From Wurfbainia villosa (lineage: Eukaryota > Streptophyta > Magnoliopsida > Zingiberales > Zingiberaceae): a stretch of 64,000 nucleotides of DNA. Where the stretch lies: positions 28,169,245 through 28,233,244 of the forward strand of contig CM046003.1 in assembly GCA_025175895.1 (NCBI GenBank). The letters run 5' to 3'. The notes beneath the pieces are model-generated. The model did no database searches. It saw nothing but the letters and a program-made list of their open reading frames with translations, and was not told the origin of the DNA. The stretch's first letter is position 1. The number at the start of each line of letters is the position of its first letter. The translations under genes and the position numbers were made by a program. This document shows positions 1-11,249 of the stretch, one piece after another.

Positions 1-369
1 TTAGGTGGGTAGTTCCTTCTTTGATTTCTATAGATCATTGATCTTAGTGCATGAAATATAATATATGGTTAGTATCACTATCCTGACTCCACTCTTTATC
101 GTACTTGAGTTTGATACTTACCTTCTTGATCTTAGAAATGATCTACTTGATGTCTATACAATCTCTTTTGTTATCCATGCTATTTAGTATTGTTTGTATC
201 GGTTATTTGTTATGAACCTTATTTATAGTTTGTACTTCGGATTATGATCATAGCATTGTTGTATAGAGATGACTATACATACATGGATGATTATTTTATT
301 TTATGTTTATCATCGCATTACATGCATGCTATCAACCATATCTCCCTTGTGGTTTGGAGAGTCATATCT

Positions 370-620
370 ACCCACCTAACCACTTGGGGTATTGGTAGCT
401 GGAGGTGCATGCAGCTGGTTGTGTCATGCCCACTTGACCACTCAAGGTAGTGGTAGCTGGAGTTGCATGCTAGCAGGGACCCCTTCTAGGTAGTTAGATA
501 GCTACTATTCACACTGGCCATTCCACCACTCAAGAGTAGTGGTAGTTGGAGTCTGTGCAGTGGTCATGTTCGCCCACCCAACCACTCCGAGGGAGTGGTG
601 ACAAGAGTTGCATGCCGACA
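370..620. repeat. Four degenerate hairpin repeats of about 80 bp
   Basis: Four imperfect copies start near 375, 437, 525 and 580. Each has a CCACTC...GAGTGG or CCACT...AGTGG inverted core followed by a GGTAGCTGGAGTTGCATGC-like tail. They sit inside the putative gypsy LTR and do not encode anything recognisable. Confidence 0.5.
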
Positions 621-1240
621 ATGACCATGCATATGCATGTGATGTGTGTTGCATATGTTGGCGATTTATTCCATTATCCTTGTGATATATTGCATTTGTT
701 TGAAAAATGGATGTTGCATTGGCATGATATTGTTATACATGTGATCGCATGTTATATGTTGTTATATGTTGCTCATGTGATTATGAGTTATACCCTTGCA
801 GATCTTCATTTAGTTCTGTTATTTATATTATGCTTGATGGACAGGTTGGTATATGCATTTATTACGTTCTTACTATTGATTAGTGATGGTACCTGTGAGA
901 CTGTGTTTCCTTTGATCTCCTTACACTTAGTTCATGCACTATCTTTCCTATACCTACTGAGTATTTTTACTCACTACCCCATCTATTTTCCTCCTCCTAG
1001 GTTAGCAGGTAGAGGATATTGTATTATACTCGAAGTCCTGCCAGCCATTCCCATCTCACATTTGAGGGTTATACTTTAGTTATTTCACTTCCTTGTATTT
1101 TTTATTTGGGTTCCCTTGTTGAACTATGTTGATGAAACTTCGTTTCAGTTTTCGTATATCTTTTCAGATTGATGGTGGTTATATCTATTATATGTGATAA
1201 AGTCATACCGATATGCATTATGTTGAATTTTTATAAATCA

Positions 1241-1296
1241 TATATGAGTTAGTTTTTGCTATATATATATATATATAGCAAAAACTAACTCATATA
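1241..1296. repeat. 56-bp perfect palindrome with (AT)n centre
   Basis: The 20-bp arm at 1241-1260 is the exact reverse complement of 1277-1296, and the 16 bases between them are alternating AT. The structure would form a cruciform or hairpin. It separates the two partial copies of the GTTAGCA-GTAGAGG gypsy-LTR motif, so it may mark a rearrangement junction. Confidence 0.85.
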
Positions 1297-1389
1297 GCTC
1301 CTCCTAGGTTAGCAAGTAGAGGATATTGTGCTTGACAGTAGTTATATGATCTTGTATCAATTGTATCTCTTATATTGTCATTAGAGGGT

Positions 1390-2048
1390 ACCATCCAATT
1401 TGACAAACAAGTATACCTCCGGAGTGTGACATATACACTTGAGACGCTTGGACCACTTCCGGTTGCCTAGACTCCTCGTCACTTGGGCCTTACCAAGTCG
1501 CCTAGAATTCTACAACACATAATTATCACAAGAAAAAAATATGACTAATATTTGATAGTAGTAATAATGTTCGATCTTGGCTTTAGTGTCTCAATTAGAC
1601 TCTTAGCAAGATCGCTGCCTATCTTTGTCCTCACATGAGGACTCGATCTCTCCCTAGAGTGTATCTACCAAACCTACAGTCTACCCGACTATGTTTGGGT
1701 TTCTACTACTTGACGTCCGATCTCCTGACCCACCAAGACTTCTTTCCTCGATGTCTATTCCTCACTGATCCACCCATCTATCCTACCAAATGTCCGATCC
1801 TCCTGGCCCATCTAGACTTTCTGCCTAGTATCTGGTCCTCCCAATCCGTCAAGACTTCTTGCCTAGTATCCAGTCAATCTGAACTTTTAGGACTTTCAAT
1901 GCACTACCTAGTATCTAGTTAACATGACTTACTAGGCCCTCATGTTAGGTTTTGCACATTTAATATTTATATCAGTTCACAAACATTTCCTAACTTTAAA
2001 CCTTAGCTCATACATCAAAACATAGGAGTGGTGCTTCCTGCATTAATA
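1390..2048 (-). repeat. Copia-C 3' LTR, truncated
   Basis: This stretch matches the right-hand LTR of Copia-C (about 30050-30220 and 31917-32414). Both contain GACTAATATTTGATAG, CATGAGGACTCGATCTCTCC and ACATCAAAACATA blocks. In minus orientation it begins at 2048 with a decayed TATTAATGCAGGAAG in place of TGTTGGTGCAGG. The terminal portion corresponding to 29351 to about 30050 is missing, so the LTR is cut near 1390. Confidence 0.75.
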
Positions 2049-2062
2049 TTCTCTCCTTTTTT
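2049..2062 (-). promoter_or_regulatory. Polypurine tract of Copia-C
   Basis: The minus strand reads AAAAAAAGGAGAGAA directly before the start of the 3' LTR, the position and composition expected of a plus-strand primer. The same AAAAAGGGGGAGAT-type tract precedes the LTRs at 37324, 50480 and 58020. Confidence 0.7.
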
Positions 2063-2571
2063 TATGCATGACAACTGTTTAAAATTAAGAAGAAATATAC
2101 CAAATTGTTAACCATAAGCTTTACATGCAATGCATTATTTCTTATCTCTCTAAACATAGTTCTAACTTTAAACAAACTCTATCTTACCCTTTGGCATACA
2201 TCAAAACACACAAATTATATTCCAAAGATCAACAATAGGAAGATGTGATACACAACATCTCGGAGTTGAAAATATTTTCTCAAAGTTTGCAACTCCCTCT
2301 GAAACAAATTATCTTTTAAGTTTCTAAGTTTGTAAAAGTTAAGATGTACATTTAATATAACTTTATAAATATAAGAAGTTTACTTAAGGCTCTCTTTTGA
2401 AAACTAATAAACTTGAAGTTTGAAAACACAAACTTACTTTTGAAACTCAACTTTTCTTTTTCAAACATGCTCTTTTTAAGTATATAAACATTATTTTAAA
2501 AACTTAAGCTCTGAAGCTTCCTTTATCACTAAAACTTTCAAACTTATAAACTTTTTTTTGAAACTTAAACT

Positions 2572-4588
2572 TGTTTTATTTGAGAGGTGTCCTAAGACAA
2601 TCGCATTATGATTTGTACTATTTATTGGATAAATAGTAGATTCACTATTCGAGTGTACATTCATTATGTATTGATTGGATCTTAAATTCATTTACTGAAT
2701 GTCCGCAATATGATTCATAGCATGAGAGAACTTGTGATTGGATCACAACTAGTGAACATCTCTACATGTACAATTATGAATGTATTAAAATATTCTCTAG
2801 TCAATGAATTGATAAGCTCGGGCATCATTGATTTTGAGAGACTAGCACGTGTTATACTCCTTGGATTTTCCAAGTAGTTGTTCCTCACTGGCTGGAGGCA
2901 TTGGGATGTCGAGAGTTAACTGTGAATGCCAGTTAAGAGTAACTAGTTCATTGGAGTGACCTGCTATGAGACTTCATATGGTTCTATGCATATATATCAA
3001 TGAAGATCTCATTGCAACTTAAGTTCAAGCTCCCTTTGACTTGAGTTATTCAAGTCACCTTGGTCATAAAGATTTATACTTTAACATTTTAGTCAATACA
3101 TCTCCATGGAGAAGTGGGTACGGGATGACTAGTTATAAGTTAAAGTGTTTAAAGGTGTTTGGATAGCCAACAGAGGATTCACCTCTCCTCACAAAGGAGA
3201 GGTATACCCTATGACCACTTGTCAGGATTGCTACTCGAAGTCTTTAGCAAAAGCATCACACGTCAAGAGTACGGTACTCTTGGACACATGTTTGAGTAAT
3301 TTGAATCCACAAGACAAGGAAGTAGTATTTGGACTAGGTGTGAGATAGTCAGCCTAGTGGGGACTGACACATAGATCATGTCCTAAACTAAATGGGTATA
3401 AGACGAGTGAAAGGAATGAGGCATGATTCACTGTAACTGCTGAAAGGTTCAAAAGTGGCTCTGAGATCAATCATTGATTTTTTGATTAATTAGGGACCAG
3501 TATGTACTACTAGGTGTCACTCATGATCGCTCCATAATTAATGGTTAATTATGGATGTCCAGCATAAATCGAGAACCTATTGGATCACATGCACTATGAG
3601 TTTTTTCGAAAGACTTAAAATAAATTTGAGAATTGGATTCTCAGATTAAGAGAGATTGAGTCTAGTTGGACTAGACGAAGGGCAAATATAGAAAGAATTC
3701 ATCGGAATAGAAATGAGGATGGGTCATGTCTTATGAAGATGAATTAAACCCTTTTTGATTTAATTCTAAACCAAATTGGTTTGGTTTGAATTAAAAGAGG
3801 CTTGGTTATTGAACCAAGAGATTTGGTTTTAAACTAAAATTAAGGCTATTAGTATGGGCTGTAGGTTAATGGATGTGGGTTTCAAACTTGCTCCTCTAAC
3901 CCGATATGAGATCTATATATTGGGTGAGAAATCTAGGGCTAAAAAAAATGACTCTTCTCTTCCTCTCCTCTCCTCTCCTGTTGCCCAAGAGTTGCTGCCC
4001 CCTCCCACCCCACCCCACCCTAAGAGTTGTCACCGGCTAAAGCTGTCGTAGCCACCCTTCCTTGCCACCGTTGACCATCCCACTTCCGACACATCCTCCT
4101 CTAGCGAGTCCCTTATCAGTAGCACCTGTTGCCGCCAGCTAAAGGCCCTGGACAATGGTTTTTTTTCGATGGACAATGACTGTTGTGAAGGCATCTTGTT
4201 GGTCGATTTATGTTGTCGCATTGCTTCGACCGTCAGACATGAATCAAGCCCTTGATCCTTCTCTCGAATCAAATTGTCTCCTACCTTCAGCTAGTACCAA
4301 GGCAGAGACATAGATCGTGACTTTGTGAAGTCGTCCTGACGGTAACTCTACATGGATACAAATAGAGGTGACGCTTGTTAGTGTCGTTTTTGGTTGATAT
4401 CATTTCTACTTCACATTATACGTCAAGTATAATCTCTTATCAAAAATTATAATTTGCAGTTATGTCTAGCATGTTGTATCCTGCATGCGTGTGGTGCGTG
4501 TATTTAATAAATTAGTTTATTATATTTTTCTTCCGTTGTGTGTTTTGTGAAATGTATCGTTGCACACACCCCCTCGTGCTTCCCAATA
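2572..4588 (+). repeat. Copia-B 5' LTR
   Basis: The LTR starts TGTTTTATTTGAGAGG and ends CTTCCCAATA just before the PBS. It corresponds along its whole length to 24443-26372, and in opposite orientation to the Copia-A LTRs. A TATA-like TCTATATATTGGG lies at about 3912-3924 and is presumably its promoter. Short reading frames within it (for example 3145-3348) are LTR sequence, not genes. Confidence 0.9.
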
Positions 4589-4589
4589 G

Positions 4590-4604
4590 TGGTATCAAAG
4601 CTTG
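4590..4604 (+). promoter_or_regulatory. Primer-binding site of Copia-B
   Basis: TGGTATCAAAGCTTG, one base after the LTR end, matches the usual copia PBS complementary to the 3' end of initiator methionine tRNA (TGGTATCAGAGC), with one change in the core. Confidence 0.85.
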
Positions 4605-5503
4605 ATTGTGCTTCGACATGATCGTAAAAGTGCTTTTCGAGTTGTAGTTGGTCATAAATTTATTTTTGGAAAGTTTTCTAATTTGTAACAGAAAAAATTC
4701 TAAATTTGGAAAGTTTGCTAATTTGTTAGGAAATTATTAATTTTGAAATATTCTGAAATATTTTAGAAAATTTAAATTATGGAAATATTCTAATTAGTTA
4801 GGAGATTTTAAATTATAGAATTCCTAATTATGAAATATTTTTTAAATTAGTTAGGAGATTTTAAATTAGAAAATTGTTCCTAATTAATTAGATCATCTTG
4901 ATTAGAAATTGTTTCCTAAATGGAATATGTAGTTAAATTTATAAATTACCTTCTAGTTTAATTAAGGAATCTTGATTTATGGAAATCAGATTCTTAAAAC
5001 ATATTTTATTTCCAAATAAAATTTATGACAATTTTTAAGACATAATTAGTTGCATTGATTATGTATGTATGTCATGATTAGTTGCATTATTTATGTCATG
5101 CTTATTTATGTCATTCCATGTAGATAATTATTTGCATGAAAAGTAAAAGGGTGAGACCTTATGATAAATCCCTTACAAAATAATTAAAGTATATACCTTC
5201 TTTTAATATGGTAAGAACCAGAGTCTATTTCTTGATTGGCTTGTTGGAATCACTTCAAGTTCAACTTGAAATTAGATATGTTCGGACCATTGAGATATGA
5301 TCTCATGATTAATGGGTCGATTTTAACTGAAAGCATTAATTGTTTGGACTCACTCCAAGGTCAATGTGGATAGAGGTGAAATTGGGTGATATACATATGA
5401 TGTATACATGTTAATGTGTTAATAACCCGATGTTTATGCCAATATCAATTAATTGATAGCATAATGTGATAGTTATATATGTGATACCTATTGCTATAGC
5501 TAA
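4605..5503 (+). other. Untranslated leader of Copia-B, first part
   Basis: This AT-rich, non-coding stretch resembles the leader of Copia-A on the other strand (about 14400-15548). Shared blocks include the repeated 'TTGTTGGACTC' phrase and GTGATACCTA near 5481. The leader resumes at 19068 after the CACTA insertion. Confidence 0.7.
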
Positions 5504-5910
5504 CACTACTAAAAAAAGACCTTTTAATGACGGTAATTCCCGTCGTTAAAGAGTCAATTCCCGTCGTTGATGAGTTTTAACGACGGTATTAAATACCATA
5601 GGAAGTTGTCGTTAAAAGGCCCCGTCGGGAAAAGATTAACAACGGAAATAAAAGTACCGTCGTTAATAATACTTAACGATGGTTATCACTACCGTCGTTA
5701 TTGATATTAACGACGGGTTTATATACCATCGTTAATGGTAAAAACGACGGTCATATGTACCATCATTAATAACAATAACGATGGCTATTTATACCGTCGT
5801 TAATAACAATAACGACGGATACATATACCATCATTAGTAATTTAATATCATTTAATTGTTTAACAACGACTTAGCATACCATCGTTAATGGCAACGACGG
5901 TCATTATATA
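5504..5910. repeat. CACTA left TIR and subterminal repeat array
   Basis: After the CACTA terminus, roughly a dozen short copies of AACGACGG, ACCGTCGTTA or ACCATCGTTAAT alternate in direct and inverted orientation, spaced a few tens of bases apart. In CACTA elements such arrays bind the small transposase partner. Several copies have lost the CpG (ATCATTAAT), consistent with methylation decay. Confidence 0.8.
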
Positions 5911-6949
5911 CGTGTTATTTCGTCATTATTACCTTTGCACAATTCACAATATATATTAATGAATGCTAATAAAAATCAAAATATAATATATTAAAAATCA
6001 AAAAACCATATACATTAAAATATCATTCAGTAGTTCATAACGAATGTATGTACATCATTAAACTTGTAAAATTAACATCCATTTACATTAAAAGAGAACA
6101 TTTCTCTAAAGTCTTCATATGCAAAATGTTGACATTCTTAAAAGCTCCAAAAAATCTATTTCGTTGTAAATCTCCAATACCTGTAATAAATAAATGAAAA
6201 AAAATGAGTATCACAATAAGTTTCTAGCAAGCATAGATATGAAGCAGTTATTATTTGTGAGCATTTCAACTTGCAATATGAATACATCAGAGGAAACCAA
6301 TTGAAAAATTCATATGCAAATAATTTTTGTGCAATTATTGGATTATATATGGTACACAATTCAGAATGAAAGAACCAAAACATATGAAGAACACTAATCG
6401 TAAGAAATAATTTTTTTTTATTGCATGGCTAGAGTTATGTCAAGTTCTATCAAGATGAATTGGGAACAAGGAGTCGGCTTCATTTTTTTTAGCACCACCT
6501 TGCTTGTCCTAAAAATAAAATTACATGCAGTCATCATTATGGTATGTAAGAAAAGTAGGGTATAGTGTCTAACAATCTCATGCTTGCTGTTGACCAATAG
6601 TGAAAAGGAGCCTTCTAGGATAATTAGTAAAAGATTTCTTCCGCTAAAACTAATGGCAATTGCTCACGCCTTCAATACTGATTGCTCCAACTTGTTTAAC
6701 ATAGTAATGATGCTAGATGTTGATTGCAAAATCTATGGAGTCAGAAATTCCTACTTCAAAATAGAAAATGTCTTCTTTGCAGTAGTTTATAGGTATAGAG
6801 ATGATTTACAGATAATGTGATTACAATACAAACATATATGATTTCCTTGGCATCATAAACAAAGAAACCTAACCAAACTACAAAATAAGTACCTTATTTG
6901 GAATGATTACATGGTAAGGAAGGGAAGTAAATTGGGATGATATGATCTA

Positions 6950-7477
6950 CTAATTAATATGATTATCAGATTCAATTGCATATAGATGAACAAACTTAGT
7001 TTCCACAAAGAAAAAAGAATATGTTTGACGATTCCTAAAATTTGAATTTGCCTTTATTTGTTCTCTGCCATGTTGCACTGGTACATCCTGCAAGAGGCAT
7101 GAGAAATAAAACTAAAAAAATATTTGTTGTATGCATTTCTTATATTTTATAAATTATGAAGTCATACATGAAAAATCCAAATGACAACAAATACTACTCA
7201 TCGAAATTTGGATCCGAAAGGTACTATAAGGATAATGTTAATATACCTGTACATCTAAGTCATCAGAATTAAGCCTCTTGTTATATGCCAGAATGAAATT
7301 ATCCCTTTCTTCTTCAGGAATGAAATCTTTGAATGGTTCCCATGTTAATAACATAGGTAGATGATAAATTTCAATAATCATAGTGATATATAGATCAGAA
7401 ATTAAATGAGATATAAGTTCCGGAGGCTTAAATACTTTCTCTTAGTACTCAAAGATGGCTTTTGAGAGTCCACGATC
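6950..7477 (-). pseudogene. Spliced gene fragment inside the CACTA element (two exons)
   Basis: On the minus strand an exon at 7477-7247 (77 codons) is preceded by an acceptor (TTTTTTATAG) and followed by a GT donor (CAG/GTATAT). A 159-bp intron ends in CCTCTTGCAG, and a second exon at 7087-6950 stays in frame for 45 codons to a TAG stop. The translation looks like real protein: exon 1 includes LTWEPFKDFIPEEERDNF and ends DDLDVQ, and exon 2 begins DVPVQHGREQ. One in-frame TAA at 7442-7444 breaks exon 1. A further exon may end at 7925 (…KDEE then GT), with the inverted repeat at 7671-7815 in its intron. I do not recognise the family. It may be a captured host gene or a remnant of the transposon's own gene; the CT-rich leader at 18230-18540 lies upstream on the same strand. 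Confidence 0.55.
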
Positions 7478-7523
7478 CTATAAAAAATACATTATTATGT
7501 TAGTTAAATGTGTAACGACCGGG

Positions 7524-7632
7524 CCCCTGTTGGCGGAATTCGACGACCCCTATTGGTCGACGACCGTCGCCCCTGTTGGCGGAATTCGACGACCCCTATT
7601 GGTCGACGACCGTCGCCCCTGTTGGCCCGTCG
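7524..7632. repeat. 46-bp tandem duplication, 2.4 copies
   Basis: Units 7524-7569 and 7570-7615 are identical, followed by a partial third at 7616-7632. The unit is GC- and CpG-rich (core TTGGTCGACGACCGTCG), unlike the AT-rich surroundings. The overlapping short reading frames here are products of this repeat. Confidence 0.85.
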
Positions 7633-7670
7633 TTACTCACCTGGACTTCCCACCCCTGGAAGTGGGTTTT

Positions 7671-7815
7671 TGCCTTTCCCAGGATTCAAACTCTAGACCT
7701 CCAGTCTAAGTACTAAAGTTTATGAATCCTGGTAACCAAGGATCACTTGGTTACCAGGATTCATAAACTTTAGTACTTAGCCTGGAGGTCTAGAGTTCGA
7801 ATCCTGGGGAAGGCA
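7671..7815. repeat. 145-bp inverted repeat with tRNA-like B boxes (SINE-like)
   Basis: The arms 7671-7740 and 7747-7815 are near-perfect reverse complements around a 6-base spacer. The right arm contains GAGTTCGAATCC, which fits the Pol III B-box consensus, and the left arm carries the inverted equivalent (GGATTCAAACTC). The right arm is followed by an A-rich tail (AAAATGAAAATGAAAAAAAA at about 7840-7860). This looks like two head-to-head copies of a SINE-type repeat or a tRNA-derived MITE. I see no convincing A box. Confidence 0.5.
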
Positions 7816-8430
7816 AAGCCAATAGGGACCTTGGCTGCATAAAATGAAAATGAAAAAAAATATAAACAATACATTTAGAAGTTTAAAACACTTGTACAAA
7901 GTAAATAAATATTTATAAACCTACCTCCTCATCTTTGATAAGCAATAAGCAAAAAAAAAAACAAGCCTAAGTGTACAATGGATCAATTTGTCAACGTGAA
8001 AGTAGATTATAATGAAGTAAACTAATAAATCAATATAGTACACTCAACAGCCTAAAAATTCTAGTGCAACCAACACAACTGCACTCCTAAAATTGGAGGA
8101 TAAACAAATGCAAACAAATATGTCAACTGGAAAAAATATATGAGCATATGTTGCCACCAACTTTGTTATCTCTAACGATTAGTCACCTGAAAATAATTCC
8201 CCATTGATTCCCATGTAGTCTTAAAAAAAGGAATATGAACATATAAACATGACTAAGCCTAACAATAAAGATGTACCATCAATATTTTCAGTAAGCATCC
8301 AAGTCACCTGATTGTAATAATAAAACTAACTCACAAATGCAATGACCCTAAACAGTGGAATAAACACCATCCACAATATAGCATCAAACTCCACCATATG
8401 TGTTGTATTTCAAGCCACAATGTAACTATC

Positions 8431-10628
8431 TGTTGGGTTTCCGACACCGCGGCGTGTGTGTGTTCGATCATGTTTCGTAAACATGAGCACAGCGGAAGCA
8501 ATTAAAAATAATAAATCTATATTTATTACAACACACACAACACACGCATGCATATTACAACAAGTGTAGACATAACCGTAAATTACAATTTGCAATAAAA
8601 GGAAATTAAACTACGTTATACCTTTCGTATGACGTGTAGCGGGAACGGCATCAACCGGAACGATCCTCGTAAGAATCGTCTCTATCCGTATCCACGCCGA
8701 GCTCCTCGGGATGACTTCGCCAAGCCACGAGCTTCGTCTTCGTACGGGTTACTAGCCTCGTGTTGAAGACGACGTGATCGAGAGATGATCACGATCCGAA
8801 TCCAAATTCGGATCTAAAACAAGTCCTCAAGACTCGCTTCTCCGGAGAGGTATTCGTCAACCGATTGACGAATCCTTCGTCCTCCACCTCAGAGGATTAC
8901 CGGAGATCAAATCCCCGGTATGTTAGCCGCTGTCGGATCACTAACCGTCGTCCAAACGACGCTCCGACGAGAGGAGAAGAAGCTGTCCAGAAAACTGGAC
9001 AGCTTGGTGGAGGAGTAGGCGCCGGCCAAAACAAGGAGAGAAAAGGCTCACCTTGATGCCGAACCTATAGGAGATCACCGGAGGGTCGCCGGAGGTTCAC
9101 CGGCTGGAGCTTGGACGCCGGCAAGGGTCTTGGACGGCGGCACAAAGCTGGGCGGCAGCAGCTTGTAGTTGGGCGTCGAAAATTCCTCCAAGGGGTGGGC
9201 GGCAACTTCAAGCTAGGGTTTTGGATGATTAGGGTTTAACAATCCCTTAAACCCTCTTTTATAGAGAACTAATTCTCTTAATGGTTAATGGATCATATCC
9301 ATAAAGCCCGTTAACCCGCTCCATTAGGATAAGTTAAAATAAACCAAACCATGATGGTTTATTTTAAGTTAAAATGAACCGAACCAACCTTTGGTTCATT
9401 CGTTTAATATAAACCAAACCCTTTGGTTTATTCTCATCCATTGGATTAGAACCAAACCATTTTGGTCCATCCATTATGTCTTCATAAGACACTGCCCATC
9501 CATGCTTCCATTGCGACTGAAACAATTTCATGCTCGCTTTATGTTTGGTCCAACCAAACATAGTTTCTCTCGGTCTGACAATCCTATTCTCGGGCTCGCT
9601 TTTAAATCTCTTTGGATTACGCCACAGCGGTGACCAAATAGGTTCTCGGTTTATGTGGCCGCCTATAATTAACCATTAATTATAGAACCATCATGAGTGG
9701 CACCTAGTAGTACATCATGATCCCCAATTAACCAAAAGATCAACGCTGATCCGTAACTATTTCTCAAACCCTTCAAGAGCTCGAATGAATCGCGGCCCCA
9801 TTCCCTTCACTCATCTTATACCCACTTGGTTCAGACATGGTCTATTGTGTCACCCTCACTAGGTCGACTCACGCCACACCTAGCCCAAGTATCATTTCTC
9901 CCTACGGATTCTAGTTACTCCACATGTATCAAGAGTACTTACTCTAAACATGTAATGCTTTGGCCAAAGACTTTAGTAACAATCCGACGAGAGGCCATGG
10001 GTATACATCTCCTCGCAAGGAGTGGTGAATCCTTTATAGGCTATTCAAACACCTTCGATCACTGACTTATACCCAATCATCCCGGTCCACATCTCCTTAG
10101 AGATGTTTGCTTAAGATGTCAAAGCATAAGTCTCCATGATCAAGATGACTTGAATACCGCAAGTCAAAGGAACATCGCACTTAAGCCACAAGAAGAACTT
10201 CATCGACATATCTATATATGCAGAGAACCATATGAAGTCTTACTACCGTCACTCCAATGAACTAGTTACCATAACTAGCATCCACGATTAACTCCGACAT
10301 CACAATGTCTCCACCAAAGGAGAATCACCGCTTGATACACCAAGGAGTATACTCATTAGTCTATGTAATCGATGGTGTCCAAATCCATCAATTCATCGAC
10401 TAGGATAATTTCGATACATCACAATTACACATGTAGAGATACTCACTAGTTGTGATCCAATCACAAATTCTCTCATGCTGTGAATCGTATCGTGGACATT
10501 CAGTAAATGAGTTTAAGATCCAATCAAATACATAAACATGTATACTCAAATAGTGAATCTTCATTTATCATATAAATGGTTCATACATAAGGCGATTGCC
10601 TTAGGACATCTCTCATATATTACTAACA
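8431..10628 (-). repeat. Copia-A 3' LTR
   Basis: On the plus strand it runs from TGTTGGGTTTCCGACACC to CATATATTACTAACA. It is nearly collinear with 15567-17779 but differs by many one- to six-base deletions, for example around 9590-9640, 10060-10080 and 10340-10370. The minus-strand TATA-like CTATAAAAGAGG is at about 9255-9266. The short frame at 9364-9561 lies in the LTR and is not a gene. Confidence 0.92.
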
Positions 10629-10645
10629 GACTCCCACTTGGCCTA
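10629..10645 (-). promoter_or_regulatory. Polypurine tract of Copia-A
   Basis: The minus strand reads CCAAGTGGGAGTC immediately before the 3' LTR start TGTTAG. The equivalent Copia-B tract is TTAAGTGGGAGTA at 24430-24442. Confidence 0.75.
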
Positions 10646-11240
10646 ATGCCAATCGCTACGGTATCCAATACCATAAGCTCTAACATGACCCTCAAACTTA
10701 CTTGAGGTAATCCTTTAGTCAAAGGATCCGCTAAGTTCCTTTCAGTGGGAATTTTCTCGATTTGTATTTCGTTCCTACTGATGATCTCTCTGATAAGATG
10801 ATAGCGGCGAAGCACATGTTTGGATCATTGATGAGACCACATCAAGTTCAGAGATGAACTTCTTGATCCAAACCGCTTCCTTCCGCCTAAAGCGCAATGT
10901 ATTCTCGCCTTTAGTGGCATAATCCGCTATAGTGTCAAGCTTGGAACCTTTCCAACTTATTGCGCCTCCATTCCAGGTGAATACATACTCAGACTGAGAC
11001 ATGGAATCATCCTTGTCTGTCTGGAGCTGGCATCCGTATACCCACGTATCACCATGTACCCTTCTCCATATATTAGGAACACATCCTTAGTTCTTCTCAA
11101 GTACTTAAGGATCGCCTTAATACCACCCAATGATCCATTCTCGATCGTATCGTATCCGCCGTGACACTCGTGAGCATACGATACATCGGGCCTCGACATA
11201 ACATAGCATACATGATAGATCCTATTGCGATGCATAGGGA
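10646..11240 (-). pseudogene. Copia-A RNase H region
   Basis: Three overlapping frames on the minus strand together give the end of copia pol. The first (11235-10957) contains SRPDVSYA, AILKYLRRTKDVFLIYGEG and GYTDAS, typical of the stretch just after reverse transcriptase. The second (11002-10775) has TWNGGAISWKGSK and RKEAVWIKKFISEL. The third (10815-10561) has YHLIREIISR and the C-terminal motif ERNLADPLTKGLPQ. RNase H removes the RNA strand during reverse transcription. At least two frameshifts separate the pieces, so no functional protein is expected. Confidence 0.85.
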
Positions 11241-11249
11241 ATCTTACTC

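Larger units (their letters stand above)
1..1390 (+). repeat. Ty3/gypsy LTR, 3' portion (Tekay/Del-like)
   Basis: No credible protein is encoded here; the 177-codon frame at 546-1079 looks like chance. The block near 950-1025 has the shape ACTCAC followed by CCTCCTAGGTTAGCAGGTAGAGG. I associate that shape with the 3' part of Tekay/Del gypsy LTRs. A second partial copy of the motif (CTCCTAGGTTAGCAAGTAGAGG-like) lies near 1300-1325. A similar motif on the minus strand at about 55905-55945 belongs to the LTR on the right side of the window, so the two are probably related families in opposite orientation. The left end is outside the window and the right limit is set only by where similarity to the Copia-C LTR starts. 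The family call is inference. Confidence 0.4.

Noticed and set aside
546..1079. 177-codon open frame that might be a membrane protein
   Set aside because: It lies in a putative gypsy LTR, starts within a repeat, has a biased Leu/Ile/Tyr composition from AT-rich DNA and no domain I recognise.
7747..7815. Possible tRNA gene
   Set aside because: Only a B-box-like motif fits. There is no A box at the right distance, no cloverleaf and no anticodon arm.
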